Source of the DNA: Schoenoplectus triqueter
Lineage: Eukaryota; Streptophyta; Magnoliopsida; Poales; Cyperaceae
NCBI GenBank assembly: GCA_964058805.1
Contig: CAXKVV010002144.1
Span: forward strand, 496,001 to 560,000
Reading direction: 5' to 3'
DNA length: 64,000 bases
In this document: in pieces, positions 1 to 11,318 of the stretch
Position numbering within the stretch: the first letter of the stretch is position 1
Layout of the letters: the number at the start of each line of letters is the position of its first letter
Position numbers and translations under genes: made by a program
The notes under the pieces: model-generated
What the model was told of the DNA's origin: nothing
What the model saw: only the letters and a program-made list of their open reading frames with translations
Database searches by the model: none

Positions 1-216
1 TATTTTTAGAGCTATTTTTTTAAAAAAAAACAGTGACTTAGAAAACTCAAAACATCCTAAATTTTTGAATCTCATATATTTTTGAAGAATTTAATGAGCA
101 TGATAAATTAAAAATATGAAGATGATTTGATATAGTTTTTGAGTTAAGCTCGCAGAACGCTTCTTTGAGTTTAAGCTCATGGTATATTTACTCATTGTTT
201 TAATACATTTGTGTTA
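1..216. other. AT-rich flank, nothing recognised
   Basis: This is low-GC sequence with A and T runs. It contains no usable reading frame, repeat unit or motif that I recognise. It meets the first satellite monomer abruptly at about 217, so it is probably the native edge of the array or the end of another unrelated repeat. Nothing in it matches the LTRs or internal regions of the two retrotransposons. Confidence 0.5.
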
Positions 217-686
217 ATGAAAACGGGACCCGACGCCCTCGGTACCGCTGAAAACGAGTTCGGACGTCCAAAATAAGAAAACGAGGACCGACGCACTCGG
301 CATAGCCGAAAACGAGTCAGGGAGCGCAAAATATGAAAACGGGACCCGACGACCTCGTTACCGTCGAAAACGAGTCCGGGAGCGCAAAACATGAAAATGA
401 TACCCGACGCACTCGGTACTGCCGAAGACGAGACCCGATGCCCTCGGTACCGCCGAAAATGAGTCCGGGCGCGCAAAATATGAAAACCGGATTCGACGCC
501 CTCGGTACCGCCGAAAACGAGTCTGGGAGCGCAAAACATGAAAACGGGACCCGACGCCCTCGGTACCGCCGAAACCGAGTCCGGGTGCGCAAAACATGAA
601 AACGGGACCCGACGCCCTCGGTACCGCCGAAACCGAGTCCGGGAGCGCAAAACATGAAAACGAGACCCGACGCCCTCGTTACCGCC
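217..686. repeat. 58-bp satellite, left block (about 8 monomers)
   Basis: About eight tandem copies of the same GC-rich 58-bp monomer that fills 53278-64000. Each monomer has a first half starting GAAAACGGGACCCGACG and containing CTCGGTACCGCC, then a second half starting GAAAACGAGTCCGGGAGCGC and ending AAAACAT. Near 425-455 a first-half unit occurs without a second half, showing that half units can be lost or gained. The block ends exactly at CCGCC, the left target-site copy of the retrotransposon at 687. The left and right blocks were therefore one array before the insertion. Confidence 0.92.
682..686. repeat. Target-site duplication of outer element, left copy (CCGCC)
   Basis: CCGCC directly precedes the LTR terminus TGTGCGACCC and recurs at 53278-53282 directly after the other LTR terminus GGGTAAACA. 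A 5-bp duplication is the usual footprint of Ty3/gypsy integrases. CCGCC is part of nearly every satellite monomer (GGTACCGCCGAAAA), so the element entered within a monomer. Confidence 0.93.
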
Positions 687-1001
687 TGTGCGACCCTTTT
701 TCGCGCGCCGCCGCACCGCCGCCGGGCGATGGGTTTTGCGGAAGAAGGACACGGAGATCCCTCCCGAGCGTGCATCTGCTGGGTGTCGGCCGATTCTGCC
801 GTTTAGAGAGATTTGGATGCACATTCAGGGGGTTTTTTTAGTGATTGTGAGTTCTTGTAGATTCCGATGGGCGCAAGCCCCCACCGTTAATTACCCTGGG
901 CTACGAACCTCGAGGCACCTCTGGATCTTTGAAAGAGAGAAGCAAATAGTATAGTTAAAAGATGGTCAAGTGGTCGTCTAACTTCATAAAAAGGGGTCTA
1001 G

Positions 1002-1240
1002 GGAAGATGAACCTACAAACAGATCGGTTCAATCTATGGAAGACAAACCTACAAACAGATCGGTTTTGTCCTATGGAAGACGAACCTACAAACAGATCGG
1101 TTCAGTCTATGCCACCTCGAGATGTAACCTTACCTACAGACCAGGTTAATCTCTTTAGAGGGGCTTGAGGTGAGTCTACATACAGATCGACTCGACCTCC
1201 GTTGATCTAGAAGATAAACCTACAAACAGATCGGTTCAAT
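1002..1240. repeat. Short LTR repeats of 36-37 bp around CCTACAAACAGATCGG
   Basis: Three adjacent units start near 1002, 1038 and 1075. Each has a GGAAGA-A-C/G-AAACC opening followed by CCTACAAACAGATCGGTT. Further degenerate copies follow near 1130, 1175 and 1210. The same cluster occurs in the other outer LTR (about 46657-46895) and reversed in both inner LTRs (about 23430-23660 and 41560-41790). It lies in the transcribed part of the LTR, near its 3' end. Repeated protein-binding sites are possible, but nothing in the sequence proves this. Confidence 0.75.
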
Positions 1241-1971
1241 CTTAACTAGTCAACAACCAATCACACAAAATACAACTCGAAGCGCTGAGCCGGTTGATCT
1301 TGAGGTTGGTGAATCAGGAGAAGGGTGGATATGGCCCACGTGTTTCTTCTCACTGATCTTCTAGATCATGAATTCGAAGCACTAAGCTGATTCATAAACC
1401 TAGGAAACACAATTACACACAATGTCAAACCTGAAGCACTGAGCCAGTTCAACATTGAGGCATGTGTTAGTGAAGGAACCTACCTACAGAATGGTTCACA
1501 TTCACTGTTTTGTGGATGAATCTACTCACAGATCGATTCGATCTCACAGTCTCGGGAAATGAACTAGGAGACGAACTTATCGACGGATGAGTTCAGTCTT
1601 GCTAGCTCAAATGGTCATGAATTACTTGTTCATGACACCGAGTCATTAAGATGTCGCTTCGCTCGGACATCGTAATGTTCTTCTTCTTCAAAGTCGACAT
1701 ATCTCTCCATGCTGATGTCGTAGCTTTGGTCATTCTTCAGCGAGCGTCAAGATGTTCTTGTCTCGACTAATCATTCAATATGTTGCATTACTTGTGCAAA
1801 ATTACTATGTTGCCCTACACCCCTTTTGTGAGCGTATTCAATCATGAGTTACTTGCTCATGGCAGTGAGTCATTAAGATGTCACCTATCTAGGACATCGT
1901 AATGTTCTTCTTCTTCAGAGTTGACATACATCTCCATGTTAATATCGTAGCTCTGTTTATTCTTCATCAAA

Positions 1972-2165
1972 CGTCAAGATGTTCCTGTCTCGACATATTC
2001 CTTCATGTTGCTATCAAAGCCTTAATCATTCTACGTCAAGATGTTCTTGTCTCAACGTATCTTCTCATGTTGCTATCGAAGCTTTAGTCATCCTACGTCA
2101 AAATGTTCCTGTCTCGACGTATCTTATTATTCTTCATCAAGTGTCAAGATGTTCTCGTCTCGACT
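1972..2165. repeat. 62-bp tandem repeat in LTR
   Basis: Units begin with CGTCAAGATGTTCCTGTCTC at 1972, 2034 and 2096, an exact 62-bp period, with a partial copy near 2142 and related copies upstream near 1745. The same array is present in the second outer LTR (about 47626-47820) and in reverse in the inner LTRs (about 22435-22700). The small reading frames here repeat the same peptide and are products of the repeat, not genes. Confidence 0.8.
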
Positions 2166-2259
2166 AATCATTCTAAAGATTATATCATGTGTGCAAATAT
2201 TCTTATGTGGCTCCATACTCCTTATGTGAGCATATTTATTCATTTTCTGAAATGCACAA

Positions 2260-2304
2260 AGTCTATTATATAATATCTTCCATTATTATTTTTATTATAA
2301 AGAT

Positions 2305-2357
<53 letters not shown>

Positions 2358-3590
2358 TCTTATTATTTTTTTTATTATTATTTTTTTATTATATTTTTTT
2401 TATTATTATTATTATTATATTTTTTTTTATTTCTTAAACTCTATTTATCTATGTAGAAAAATTACTTACAAAAATAATAGGAAAAGGGGTTAGCTATTAA
2501 CTAGAGTTTCATTTATATTTTTGGAATTTTTATAATAGCTAAAATAGTAGAATTTTATTTTTATTATTTCTAAACTCTATTTATTTTGTAGAAAATCACT
2601 TACAAAAATAATAGAAAATAAAATGGCTATGATTTTTTATTTATATTTTCAAAATGTTTATAATAGCCAAAGTAATAGAATTTTATTATTATATTCTATT
2701 ATTCATTATGTAGGAATTATTTACAAATCAAAATATAGCTAACTATATTATTTTTTTTTAGTATTATTATTATTTTTTTATTATTATTTTTTTTATTTTT
2801 AAAATCCATAATAGCTAAAAGAAATCATTATTAATATTCTATTCCATTTATTATACTATTCATTATATATTTTTATTATTTCTATTTATAAGATTTTTTA
2901 TTATTACTATTATTAGTTGAAAAATAGCCATGAGAGATGAAATTCATTATATTTTTATTACAACTATTATTTTTATTGCATTTTTATTCATCAAAAGTAT
3001 TTTTGTTGTATATTTGTATAGAAATAACAAAAGAAATACAATTCATATTATAAAACTATATTATCATTCTTCATTATAAAAGAAAATGTATTTTACTATT
3101 TATTACCATGGTAGTATATTTTTGTATATATTTTGTACTATTTATTTTTATTATTCTTTTTACAGAAAATATCAACATAACATCTATTTTTATTTTATTT
3201 ATATTTTTTTTTATTTATCAAAGAATATAGCTAATCTCATTATTTATTATGGCATTTTACTATCATTATTATTTCATGGAAAATCACTTGAAAAATCACT
3301 AGAATATGTCTAGTTATTATTTATGATTTTTATTTGTATTTTTGGAATTTTTATAGTTTTTAAAATGACAAGTCAAAGCTAGGTCAAATATATCAATATA
3401 TATAATGTATTTTGCTTTTAAATTGTTTTATCATGATTATATTTTTAAAACTGGAATATTATTGTATAGAAAAATAGTATGAAAAATAAGAAAATTTTAG
3501 AAACAAATTTGAGTTAATTTGGAGTTCAGGAGCATTTTCAAATTATTTATTTATTCTATATTATTACTATTCTGTTATTATTTAATTACT
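2260..3590. other. AT-rich block of the LTR with (TTA)n microsatellite
   Basis: About 1.3 kb of almost pure A/T, including a (TTA)n run near 2311-2360 whose length differs between the two outer LTRs. Repeated short modules such as TAGCTATTATAAA-like and GTAAGTGATTTTCTAC-like words are shared with the inner LTRs. I see no gene. It is present at the matching place in all four LTRs. Confidence 0.7.
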
Positions 3591-4983
3591 GGGCCTAATC
3601 TGGGCCGTCAGATTTGCATCCAGATTATCATATACCTTTATTTCATTATAAACTTATTTGGGCCACTGGATCTGTTCCTGAGATTGGTGCACATTAGATG
3701 AAGGGCCCAGATCTTTATTTATTCAATCAGGCTTATTTGACTATGGATCACTTGGGCCATTAGATCTACTTTGAGATTCGCTCATCTGAGATGAAAGGTT
3801 TAGATCAACTCCTTCTTTTTCCTTTAAGCCGCGGTTTATAACTGACGTTGGATTCCTTTAAGATGTGTTTTCGCGCATCAAATCTCGTGTTCATGCGCTA
3901 AAAGTCGTGCACATTCGTCCCTCTGACTGTCCCATTGACCACTTCGCTGAGATTCGTGCAGGGAGTTGTTTTCGGTGACCGGAGCTCCATCTCCCCGATC
4001 AGATGGATTCAGCAGTGTCGCCTCTTTGTCAGGAGCACGTCCATGGCATCTGATTGAAGATCGGTGCGGTGCTTTAGTGTGTGTATGAGTACCATTTTCG
4101 GTACAGTTCAAATTCGGTACCGATTGAGTTTTCAATCGCGAATTTCACTCAATTGATTGATGAATCCTGCAATTGAACTTCTGTTACTGATCGCCTGTGT
4201 CTTCTGATCGTGTTTGTAAAGTCGAATTTTCTTTTGAGGTGTCGTGCATGGCCTATTCCACTTGAACGTTGTCGTGCACGGTACCGGTCACGCTAACTTC
4301 AATACTATACGATGAATTGCTCCAATTACACCGCTTCCTTGCACCTTGAACCAGTCTCAAGCTCTCAAGTCATCGTTTAGGCAAAGGAGTCGAGAGGAAT
4401 AGCTTATCCTTCTATCGACTCCATACTGACAGATCATCGGCCGATTTGGTGAATGGGAGAGTTGTGAAACTCTACTACCAATCCCGTTGCAGATTCAAAT
4501 GATATAGAAAAAAAGCGAAAGAACAGGTACATGTAATCATATGAAGCCTAAACCAAAAGATCAAATCTTTGCTTCTATGAAATACTGGTAATTTCCAAGA
4601 TTTAATCAAAAGAACATGAATTGAAAAGAAGAAAAAGGACAATGCGAGAAAGGCATAAAGAATCACACTGTAAACTAAAATTGGACAGAAAATAGCAAAT
4701 TATTTGATTATCCAATGCAAGAACTGATTTTATTGCACAGCTACAACTCTTCCCTAATCACATTTTCAATTTCATAGCAATACCTGCTTAGCAAACTTGC
4801 AAATGATGAATAGAACTTGTGAAGATTATAAATTGGATCGAATTGAGAGACTAGGTCTACTATCAATTGATCCAATTGCCTCTGTTCACTTTGCCTCACT
4901 CTCTCTCTTCTCCCTGCTGGTCTCTCTCTCTCTCTCTTAATTGCTGGAAATTTTCGAACCCCTTCTTCATTCTCTGTAGAGGG

Positions 4984-4991
4984 TTTATATA
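4984..4991 (-). promoter_or_regulatory. TATA box of outer 3' LTR
   Basis: On the minus strand the sequence reads GGCCTATATAAACCC, a strong plant TATA box. The inner LTR has TATATAAA in the equivalent place. The box lies about 2.65 kb into the LTR, which would put U3 at about 2.65 kb and leave about 4.3 kb of R plus U5. The start site was not mapped, so the U3/R border is inferred. Confidence 0.65.
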
Positions 4992-6230
4992 GGCCAAAAT
5001 ACAAGGTGTGAGAGAGGGTTTGTGTTTGTTCAATTCTTTGGATTGCTAATGTGGCACTCCATCTCACCTTTCATTTTACAAGCCAGTGGCCAGGATTGAC
5101 TCTCTTTGTGCTTCTTGATGTTAAGTCCACGGATTGATGACTTGGCAATCGACAGGTATAACAGATTGTGGCGGGTTAGTTATTGTTTTCCTTGTATTCA
5201 CCATCTTGCCATTTATAACTGCCATTTGCACTCCTTTCAATTCTTCTAGAACCTTCTCTGATCCAATTAACATTCGTCTAAATCAATTAATTGGGTCTAT
5301 ATATACTAATTAGGTGCCACTAGCGTTTTCCTTTCTGATTTGCCTTAATCCACTGCCAAAGCATCCTTCTTCATCTCTTTGCTTATTTCTCTAATTACAA
5401 GCTCATTCATGCCCCTTTTAGTCTCAGATATCAATTTCACACCTTTTCTTGAGATCCTATACTGTTGAGATCGAGTATTACAGATCTCTTCACTGACCCG
5501 AGTGGTGGACTGGTGTAGCACTAGGTTAGAGCTTCCCTCAAGTTAATCTAAGCTTCTGGATAGCATCGCAAAGGTTAGAACATTGCATAAGCACTGCCAA
5601 TTTGATCTCTTATATTTGTATGAGTCGATTACAAGTTTCAATTTTACAAGCTATCTTCGACCGATTCTCCATATTTCCTCTGCGGTTCATTGAAATTTGT
5701 TGCTTATGTATCTCTAATCCACTTTGCTTTGCCCATTCCAATCATATCCAGGGAACAAGAACACCTTTCAAAGCATCCCTCCATGGCACCTCCTTCTGTG
5801 TCGCGCGGAAGAAAAAGACGGAAGGGAAGGGAAGAAGAAGGAAGTAGTTTCGATCGGGATGGTCTAGGCGCATGTGAGCCGCAACAGCAAAGGGTCCACC
5901 GTCAGAGAGGCGTTACACAAGAGCCAGGTACTCATCTCCCTTCTTTGCTGTTTATTTAAATTTCAACTTTATTTGAATGGGCTTGGTTCATGCGCCTCTG
6001 TCTTATAATGCTTACAACCTGGCCCCACTTGTCAGGATTTAATCTTGCTGCTTAGCTAAGATTTAGGAATTGATCATCATTTAGCCTTAATTAGGGCCCA
6101 CATGTCAGTCATACAGGGTTTAAACTAATGACTTACACATAGCTAATTGGGATGATGTGTCACCAATCATGCTGTGACACATGTCAAATGAACTTGGCTG
6201 TGTTGGAATTAACCTGCTGATGTGCTATAC

Positions 6231-6420
6231 CACGTGTACTGCCATGTGGCAAGGTTGCTGAGATGGCCCTATCACCAGCTGCCACGTGGCATATCGGTGG
6301 GGTCCACTTCTTGGCTGACTTCACTGGTGTGGGGCCCACATGTGCTGAGGTGGTCCAATAGATGTGTGCCACGTGGCACATGTATGCTGACTTGGCTTAT
6401 CCTGGTGCTGCCACGTGGCA
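6231..6420. promoter_or_regulatory. Cluster of four G-boxes (CACGTG) in outer LTR U3
   Basis: CACGTG occurs at 6231-6236, 6283-6288, 6370-6375 and 6412-6417. The last three lie in the identical 12-bp palindrome TGCCACGTGGCA (6280-6291, 6367-6378, 6409-6420). CACGTG is the core site of plant bZIP and bHLH factors, including ABRE- and light-response sites. The cluster lies about 1.2-1.4 kb upstream of the LTR TATA box in element sense. The other outer LTR has the same set at 51870-52059. The inner LTR shows only one ACACGTGG near 18930. Confidence 0.7.
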
Positions 6421-7434
6421 CACCCTCTCTCCTCTGTTATTTTATATATTCTGTGTTCTCTTGTACCCAGTTTGCACCCAAAGAGGCCTCTGTCCCCAAG
6501 TTGCACCCAGAGTCATTTTGATCAAATCTCAGCTCTTGATTAATCCATTTAATCTGTTTTATCTTCTCTGAATTTATTTTAATAGCTCCACTTATCCAAA
6601 AATCATGAAAATTTCACCAAAAATCCCTAAATTCATGATGATCATCCCTGTAATTTTTAATTCCATTTTTGCCCCTTCTTCTCTGAATTAAAAATTCTTT
6701 TGTCAAATAAACCCTGTTATTCCTTATGAATTAATCCCTGATCTCAATTATAGCTCTGTGTCTCTGCCAATTATCTCCCTCTTGCAGAAACCACCCTAAC
6801 TAAATACCAATTAGACTTATATTGATATTCATTAGGGCTTGATTTGATCAAATGCTGACTACTTATCAGCAATTAATACAAATCTAGACTTGATCAGGTG
6901 GTTGCTCCCAGCTTTGGCACCTGATCAGTCTTGTGAAATTGACTTTCAATCCCTTAACATGAGGGTGACTTGGTCAAAGAACTGACTACTTATCAGTAAT
7001 TGACACAAATCAAAGCATGGTTAGGTGGTTGCTCGCAGCTTTGGCACCAGGTCAGCCTTGAAAGCAAAATCACATTTGGAATTTCTCATGACTAGTTGCA
7101 TCAAAATGCTAGCTTGGCATTGACATCATTTCATGTAGCATAGGGATTTTACTGTTTCAGCTCTTTTCTAGGGTTAGCTCCAAAGGCAGATTTTCAGGGT
7201 TCAATTCTGACTCCTTCAATAGGTCACTGAGGTGTGGGGTCCACCTGTTAGTGAAAATGGTCACATGGCTGACTCATCAAATAGGCTATATTGTTAGATT
7301 CATCTACAAGGGACTGCCAGGTGGGTCCCACTTATCAGAGAAAAATATAATCACATGGTGACACCCAAGAGATCTCCTCTCTCCCTCGATCTTCTTGGCT
7401 GTCACTCATGCTGAGTGGATAGAGAATAGTGGGG

Positions 7435-7442
7435 TATTTATA
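7435..7442 (+). promoter_or_regulatory. Possible TATA box for the opposite-strand PMD gene
   Basis: GGGGTATTTATACTC on the plus strand lies about 470 bp upstream of the first in-frame ATG of the PMD gene (7915), inside the end of the 3' LTR. If real, the LTR would drive this gene outward as an antisense promoter. It is one AT-rich word with no further support. Confidence 0.25.
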
Positions 7443-7638
7443 CTCTTCACTTCGTGCTCAGCATTCCATTGTGGGACTAATGGATTTGTTCCGGGGTTAG
7501 GCAGCGACCTCTCCTGATCAGTGGGCCATCTTCTCATTGCTCTCTCTCTTCTCCCCATTTCTTATGATTTATCATTAATCATCAATTCATTTTTCATTTA
7601 TTCATCTACTCATCCTTGAAATTTTTTAAGGGTAAACA

Positions 7639-7654
7639 AAGAGCCACCCACCAA
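7639..7654 (-). other. Candidate polypurine tract of outer element
   Basis: In element sense the 16 nt TTGGTGGGTGGCTCTT directly precede the 3' LTR terminus TGTTTACCC. The identical 16 nt precede the inner 3' LTR, although the sequence further upstream differs. Conservation at this exact place suits the plus-strand priming site, but the tract is G/T-rich and not a clean purine run. Confidence 0.45.
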
Positions 7655-7914
7655 GACGAGTCTTGAATGCTCGAAAGGCTTGTCTTGGTGCATTATTCCT
7701 TATTATTCATCATTTCATTTCTCATGACGTCTTCTCTTCTTCGGGTATTGTAGTTTCTTCTCATGACGCCATTCCGCGTCGCCCCTTGAGTCACTACCAT
7801 TCTTTTTACGAGGATCCTAGTGATTGGACTCCTCTCGTCTCAGCCATCCGAGCGACTCCTGTCTACCCGCGAGGCGGCGGCTTATTTTTCAGGGATGATC
7901 AGCCTCATGACATC

Positions 7915-10900
7915 ATGCCCCTTCAGCCCTTAGGCGTTGCTTCTACGGCTCCTTTGACACATCTCCTGGGCAAGGAGATTATCGACGGGGAGGCTCACAG
8001 ATGGACCACTGCCCCTTTCATCACTCCCTTAGAGTGCCATGATTATCAGCTAGAGTGGACCCGGTATATACTCATGCGGGAGAGGGTTATACTTGAGCGT
8101 ACTGGGATATACGACCCGATCTTTCTGTCGATGTTTCGCTATCATATCGACACACCCTGGTTGTGGGCCTTTTGCGAGAGGTGGAACTATTCCACCAACA
8201 CTTTGTTCATCGATGACCGGGAGCTGACTCCGACTCTTTTAGAGATACAGCAGTTGACAGGGCTGCCGATCTTTGGCTGGTTTTACGACGAGTTCATAGT
8301 CTCTCCTGCTGACTTGAGAGATCCATCTCGATTCCCGTCATCTTTACAGAGGGTGTATGATATATATCACCATTTGAGAGGGGGTCACTCTGGAGTCCCC
8401 TTCAGACATTGGATCGCCTATTTCACAGATCGAGTTCATACTCGTCCCGAGGGCTTAGCCTCTATTCGAGATCCTTTTGGTACAGGTCGGCTCGAGATTC
8501 ACTATGATGGCCCTACCCCTTCTCAGGATGCATTGTGCTCTCACGATATAGATCGGGAGACTTATCTGACCGCATTCATTTCCTGGTGGATCTGTTATTT
8601 TTTACTACCCAGCTCCCCAGCATACACCATCCGACCTTCTGTATTTGTCATGGCGAGTTTGATTGCACGCGGCAGCAGGATTTCCTTAGCAGTGCCTGTA
8701 TTGGCCAACATCTACAGGGGTCTTCGCGGTCTAATATCATCTCGTAGTCCTTCGAGATGTAGGGAGCTGATTCCATGGCATTTGGTTAGCGGCTGGCTTC
8801 ATATGCATTGGTCAGGTTCTTATGATCCTGGTATGGCTGCTTCACTGAGAGACCATTTACCTCTGTTGGGCGATTTAGCCGGAGTGCAGCCCACTTCTTT
8901 GACTCCCACAGATGCCAGATACAGATTTTATAGGAGTCGTGATCATCTGAGGTTTGCTCGAGATAGACTGATGACTCGCAGGATAGCCAGGACCGTGGAG
9001 AGGTCAGTGGTTGATAGCAGGGTTCCTTCTTCTGACCCTTCCAGCATTCGGGATAGACTGACTGACTTGGAGTACCTTGTTAGCATCCGCCAGGGTTTTC
9101 TTCCTTTTAGATCGGGTGATCACATATTCATTGAGCCCTATTCACCTCATCGGTGTGCACATCAGTTTGGGCTAGATCAGGATATCCCAGCGCCTCTTCT
9201 CCGTCCTGAGTTTTTGGCAGCTGACTTGGAGGGTGTCGGGTGGTGTTATACTCACCTCTTCCGACTAGGTACAGGTGTTCGTTGCCAGATGGTTTCCACT
9301 TCTCGAGTTCCCACTTTCTCGAGACGTTATCAGCAGTGGTACCATGATGCCATCCGCTCTTATCAGTCATACACTCCTCCTGTAGTTGCACGTATCACTT
9401 GCCCTCGCGACGGATATGTCTTTTCTAGCGGCGATATCTCATACGGCCGCTCTCTTTTCCCAGACATCACTGTAGAGCCTATTGATTTCCAGGGTTTAGA
9501 CAGCCGGTTTTCTCGTGCTCCTGTTAGGACTACTCTTACAGGTATACTTCATTATCCCTTTTAGGGTATTTCCTTTTGATAAGCCTCATCTCATTTCGAC
9601 CAATTCTCTTTTGATTCAGAGCTGGCTTATGAGTATGATCATGCGGAGCCCGGGTTCTCAGTCCCTCGTCCACGAGTAGTCGGCGCTCATTTCCAGTCAC
9701 ATGTCGAGCCACCGGCTTCAGCTACTATGGGGAGAGATCGAGACGGCGCTTCTCAGCCGTCTTCTCCATCTTCTTTTCCTTCTCCCACTCCGGGTGATTT
9801 TCTTTACTGACTCGCCTATCCTTATTTGAGCACACTTCATTTACATTTCTGATTAGGATTTATTTTTTAGCTCGTGATACATCTCTTATAGAGGTAGCTC
9901 AGGGTGACATAGCAGCAGCTCCATCGGCGCCTGCGAGCACTGCTATTTCAGGGTTCTGCACTGACCTTGCCGTCGCAGGTTCGTGTGCTTCATTTTAATA
10001 CCTAGTTGCCAGCATGCACTAGTATTTTTCATTCTTACACGCAGATTTTACAGACCCTGAGACCGATGACATGGCATCTCCACACCGCTCAGAGCCTTTC
10101 TTTTATGACGGCCCCGCTTCACCGTCGATCTTGCTGGTACCCATTGGAGACGGTGACTCATTCGATGTGGTTCTAGGGCCAGTGCTCACTCTTGTACGGT
10201 CAGAGGAGGCTTCTTTAGAGCAGGAGAGTCCATTGGCTGTCGAGCCCGCAGGCGACGAGCCATTATTGATTGAGGGAGGGCCATCTCACGCTTCTTCATC
10301 TCCTGACGAGCAGCCTCTCATGGCCACAGATAGCAGAGTCTCGACTGAGCGGGTTGCAGTCGATTATGACTCGGAGTTGGATGAGAGTTGGCTGGTGGAG
10401 CAGCTATTCCACAGCCCAGAGACGGGGGTTCCGGCTAGCGAGGGTCTTGCCGAGCCTCATGCTTCTCCCGGTACTTTATATTTCCTTTATCGTTTGCCCG
10501 TATTTTACTTTTCATGTACTTATGCTTCTTCATTTTATTTTGTAGCCGGGTCTGGTACACCTGTGGGTCCTCCTGAGGCGACCGACATCCCTATCCCTGA
10601 CTCAGTCCCGCCTGTCTCAGGCGACGAGGCGATAGGTTAGATCTTCTCTTCCTTCTATTTCTTCTTTGGTTATAACAATTTGTCTAACCCATTTATTTTA
10701 CTTGCAGATGTTACATCGAGGGATGTGCAGCTCGCCTTGGCCGCGCTGGCGGATGCACTCCGAGATACCTTCTTCGGGGGCTATCCGCTAGATTTCGAGA
10801 TCTTGGACTCTCTGCCCAGTGGTTTCTCTTTTGACTGGTATGGGCTGATGCGGGATACCATCGCGCCAGCTCTACTCATTGCACCTCGTCTCGAGAGCAC

Positions 10901-11318
10901 TTTCATTTCCAGGAGGTGTGAGGAGTTGCTCAGGATTTACCAGGATGCGAGCTCTCTCGTATACCAGCATGAGTTGGAGATTCATGAGCTACGCAGGCAT
11001 TTGGAGGCTGCTCGACTCCACTATCTTCAGCGGCTCTCTTCTTGTGCCACTCTCCGCTCCATGGGAGTCAGTGGTGGGCCCGCTCGACTGCTCGTGCAGG
11101 AGCTAGAGGACCATAGATTATCAGTGGAGGGCTTCTCCCGACATCTAGCGGGACGTCTCCCAGAGTTGCAGATTCACATGAGCGCCCGGGATAGTGCCTT
11201 CGCTCAGTTCTTGGATTTCGAGGCAGCTTCAGAGGAGGATAGGCACTCCCTTCATGTTCATTTGGAGACTATTAGTACTGTGCTATTAGAGTTGGAGTCC
11301 CGCTTTTTGGGCCCATAG
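7915..11318 (+). CDS. Opposite-strand spliced gene with plant mobile domain (PMD), about 1,011 aa
   Basis: Six exons can be read: 7915-9541, 9620-9793, 9871-9978, 10045-10470, 10546-10635 and 10708-11318. Each intron (65-78 bp) has GT...AG ends and each splits a codon after its first base, so the frame stays open to the stop at 11316-11318. Residues about 86-121 show the PMD hallmark: ERWN, then TNTLF, then LTPTLLEIQQLTGLPIFG. A second block near 221-270 (FISWW, then ARGSRISLAVPVLANIYRGL) matches the later part of that domain. Exons 2-5 are acidic and Pro/Ser-rich, and exon 6 is helical and charged. The PMD is shared by MAIN-type plant proteins and several transposons; its role in retroelements is unknown. 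The gene runs against gag-pol. The frame is open from 7636 but the first ATG is 7915, so a 5' exon may be missing; TTGTAG ending at 7753 would be a phase-1 acceptor. Confidence 0.82.

Larger units (their letters stand above)
687..7638 (-). mobile_element. 3' LTR of outer element (6,952 bp)
   Basis: It matches 46341-53277 almost base for base, with about 20 substitutions seen by eye plus short-repeat length changes near 2310-2430 and 2750. Termini on the plus strand are TGTGCGACCC and GGGTAAACA, so the element-sense LTR runs TGTTTACCC to GGGTCGCACA. It holds a TATA box (4984-4991), a G-box cluster (6231-6420), 36-bp and 62-bp tandem repeats, and an AT-rich block (about 2260-3590). About 7 kb is very long for a plant LTR. 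Small frames inside it differ between LTR copies and look accidental. Confidence 0.95.

Noticed and set aside
217..824. Frames at the left satellite edge running into the LTR
   Set aside because: Same satellite artefact; the frame crosses the retrotransposon junction at 686/687.
687..960. Possible tRNA or other RNA gene in the GC-rich LTR end (hairpin GGTGGGGGCTTGCGCCCACC near 870-890)
   Set aside because: A short hairpin only; no cloverleaf, anticodon arm or T-loop pattern could be fitted.
7663..7914. Extending the PMD protein N-terminus to a TTG at 7663
   Set aside because: TTG is not a normal plant start. The frame is open there and may be coding through an upstream exon, but I can only support the ATG at 7915.
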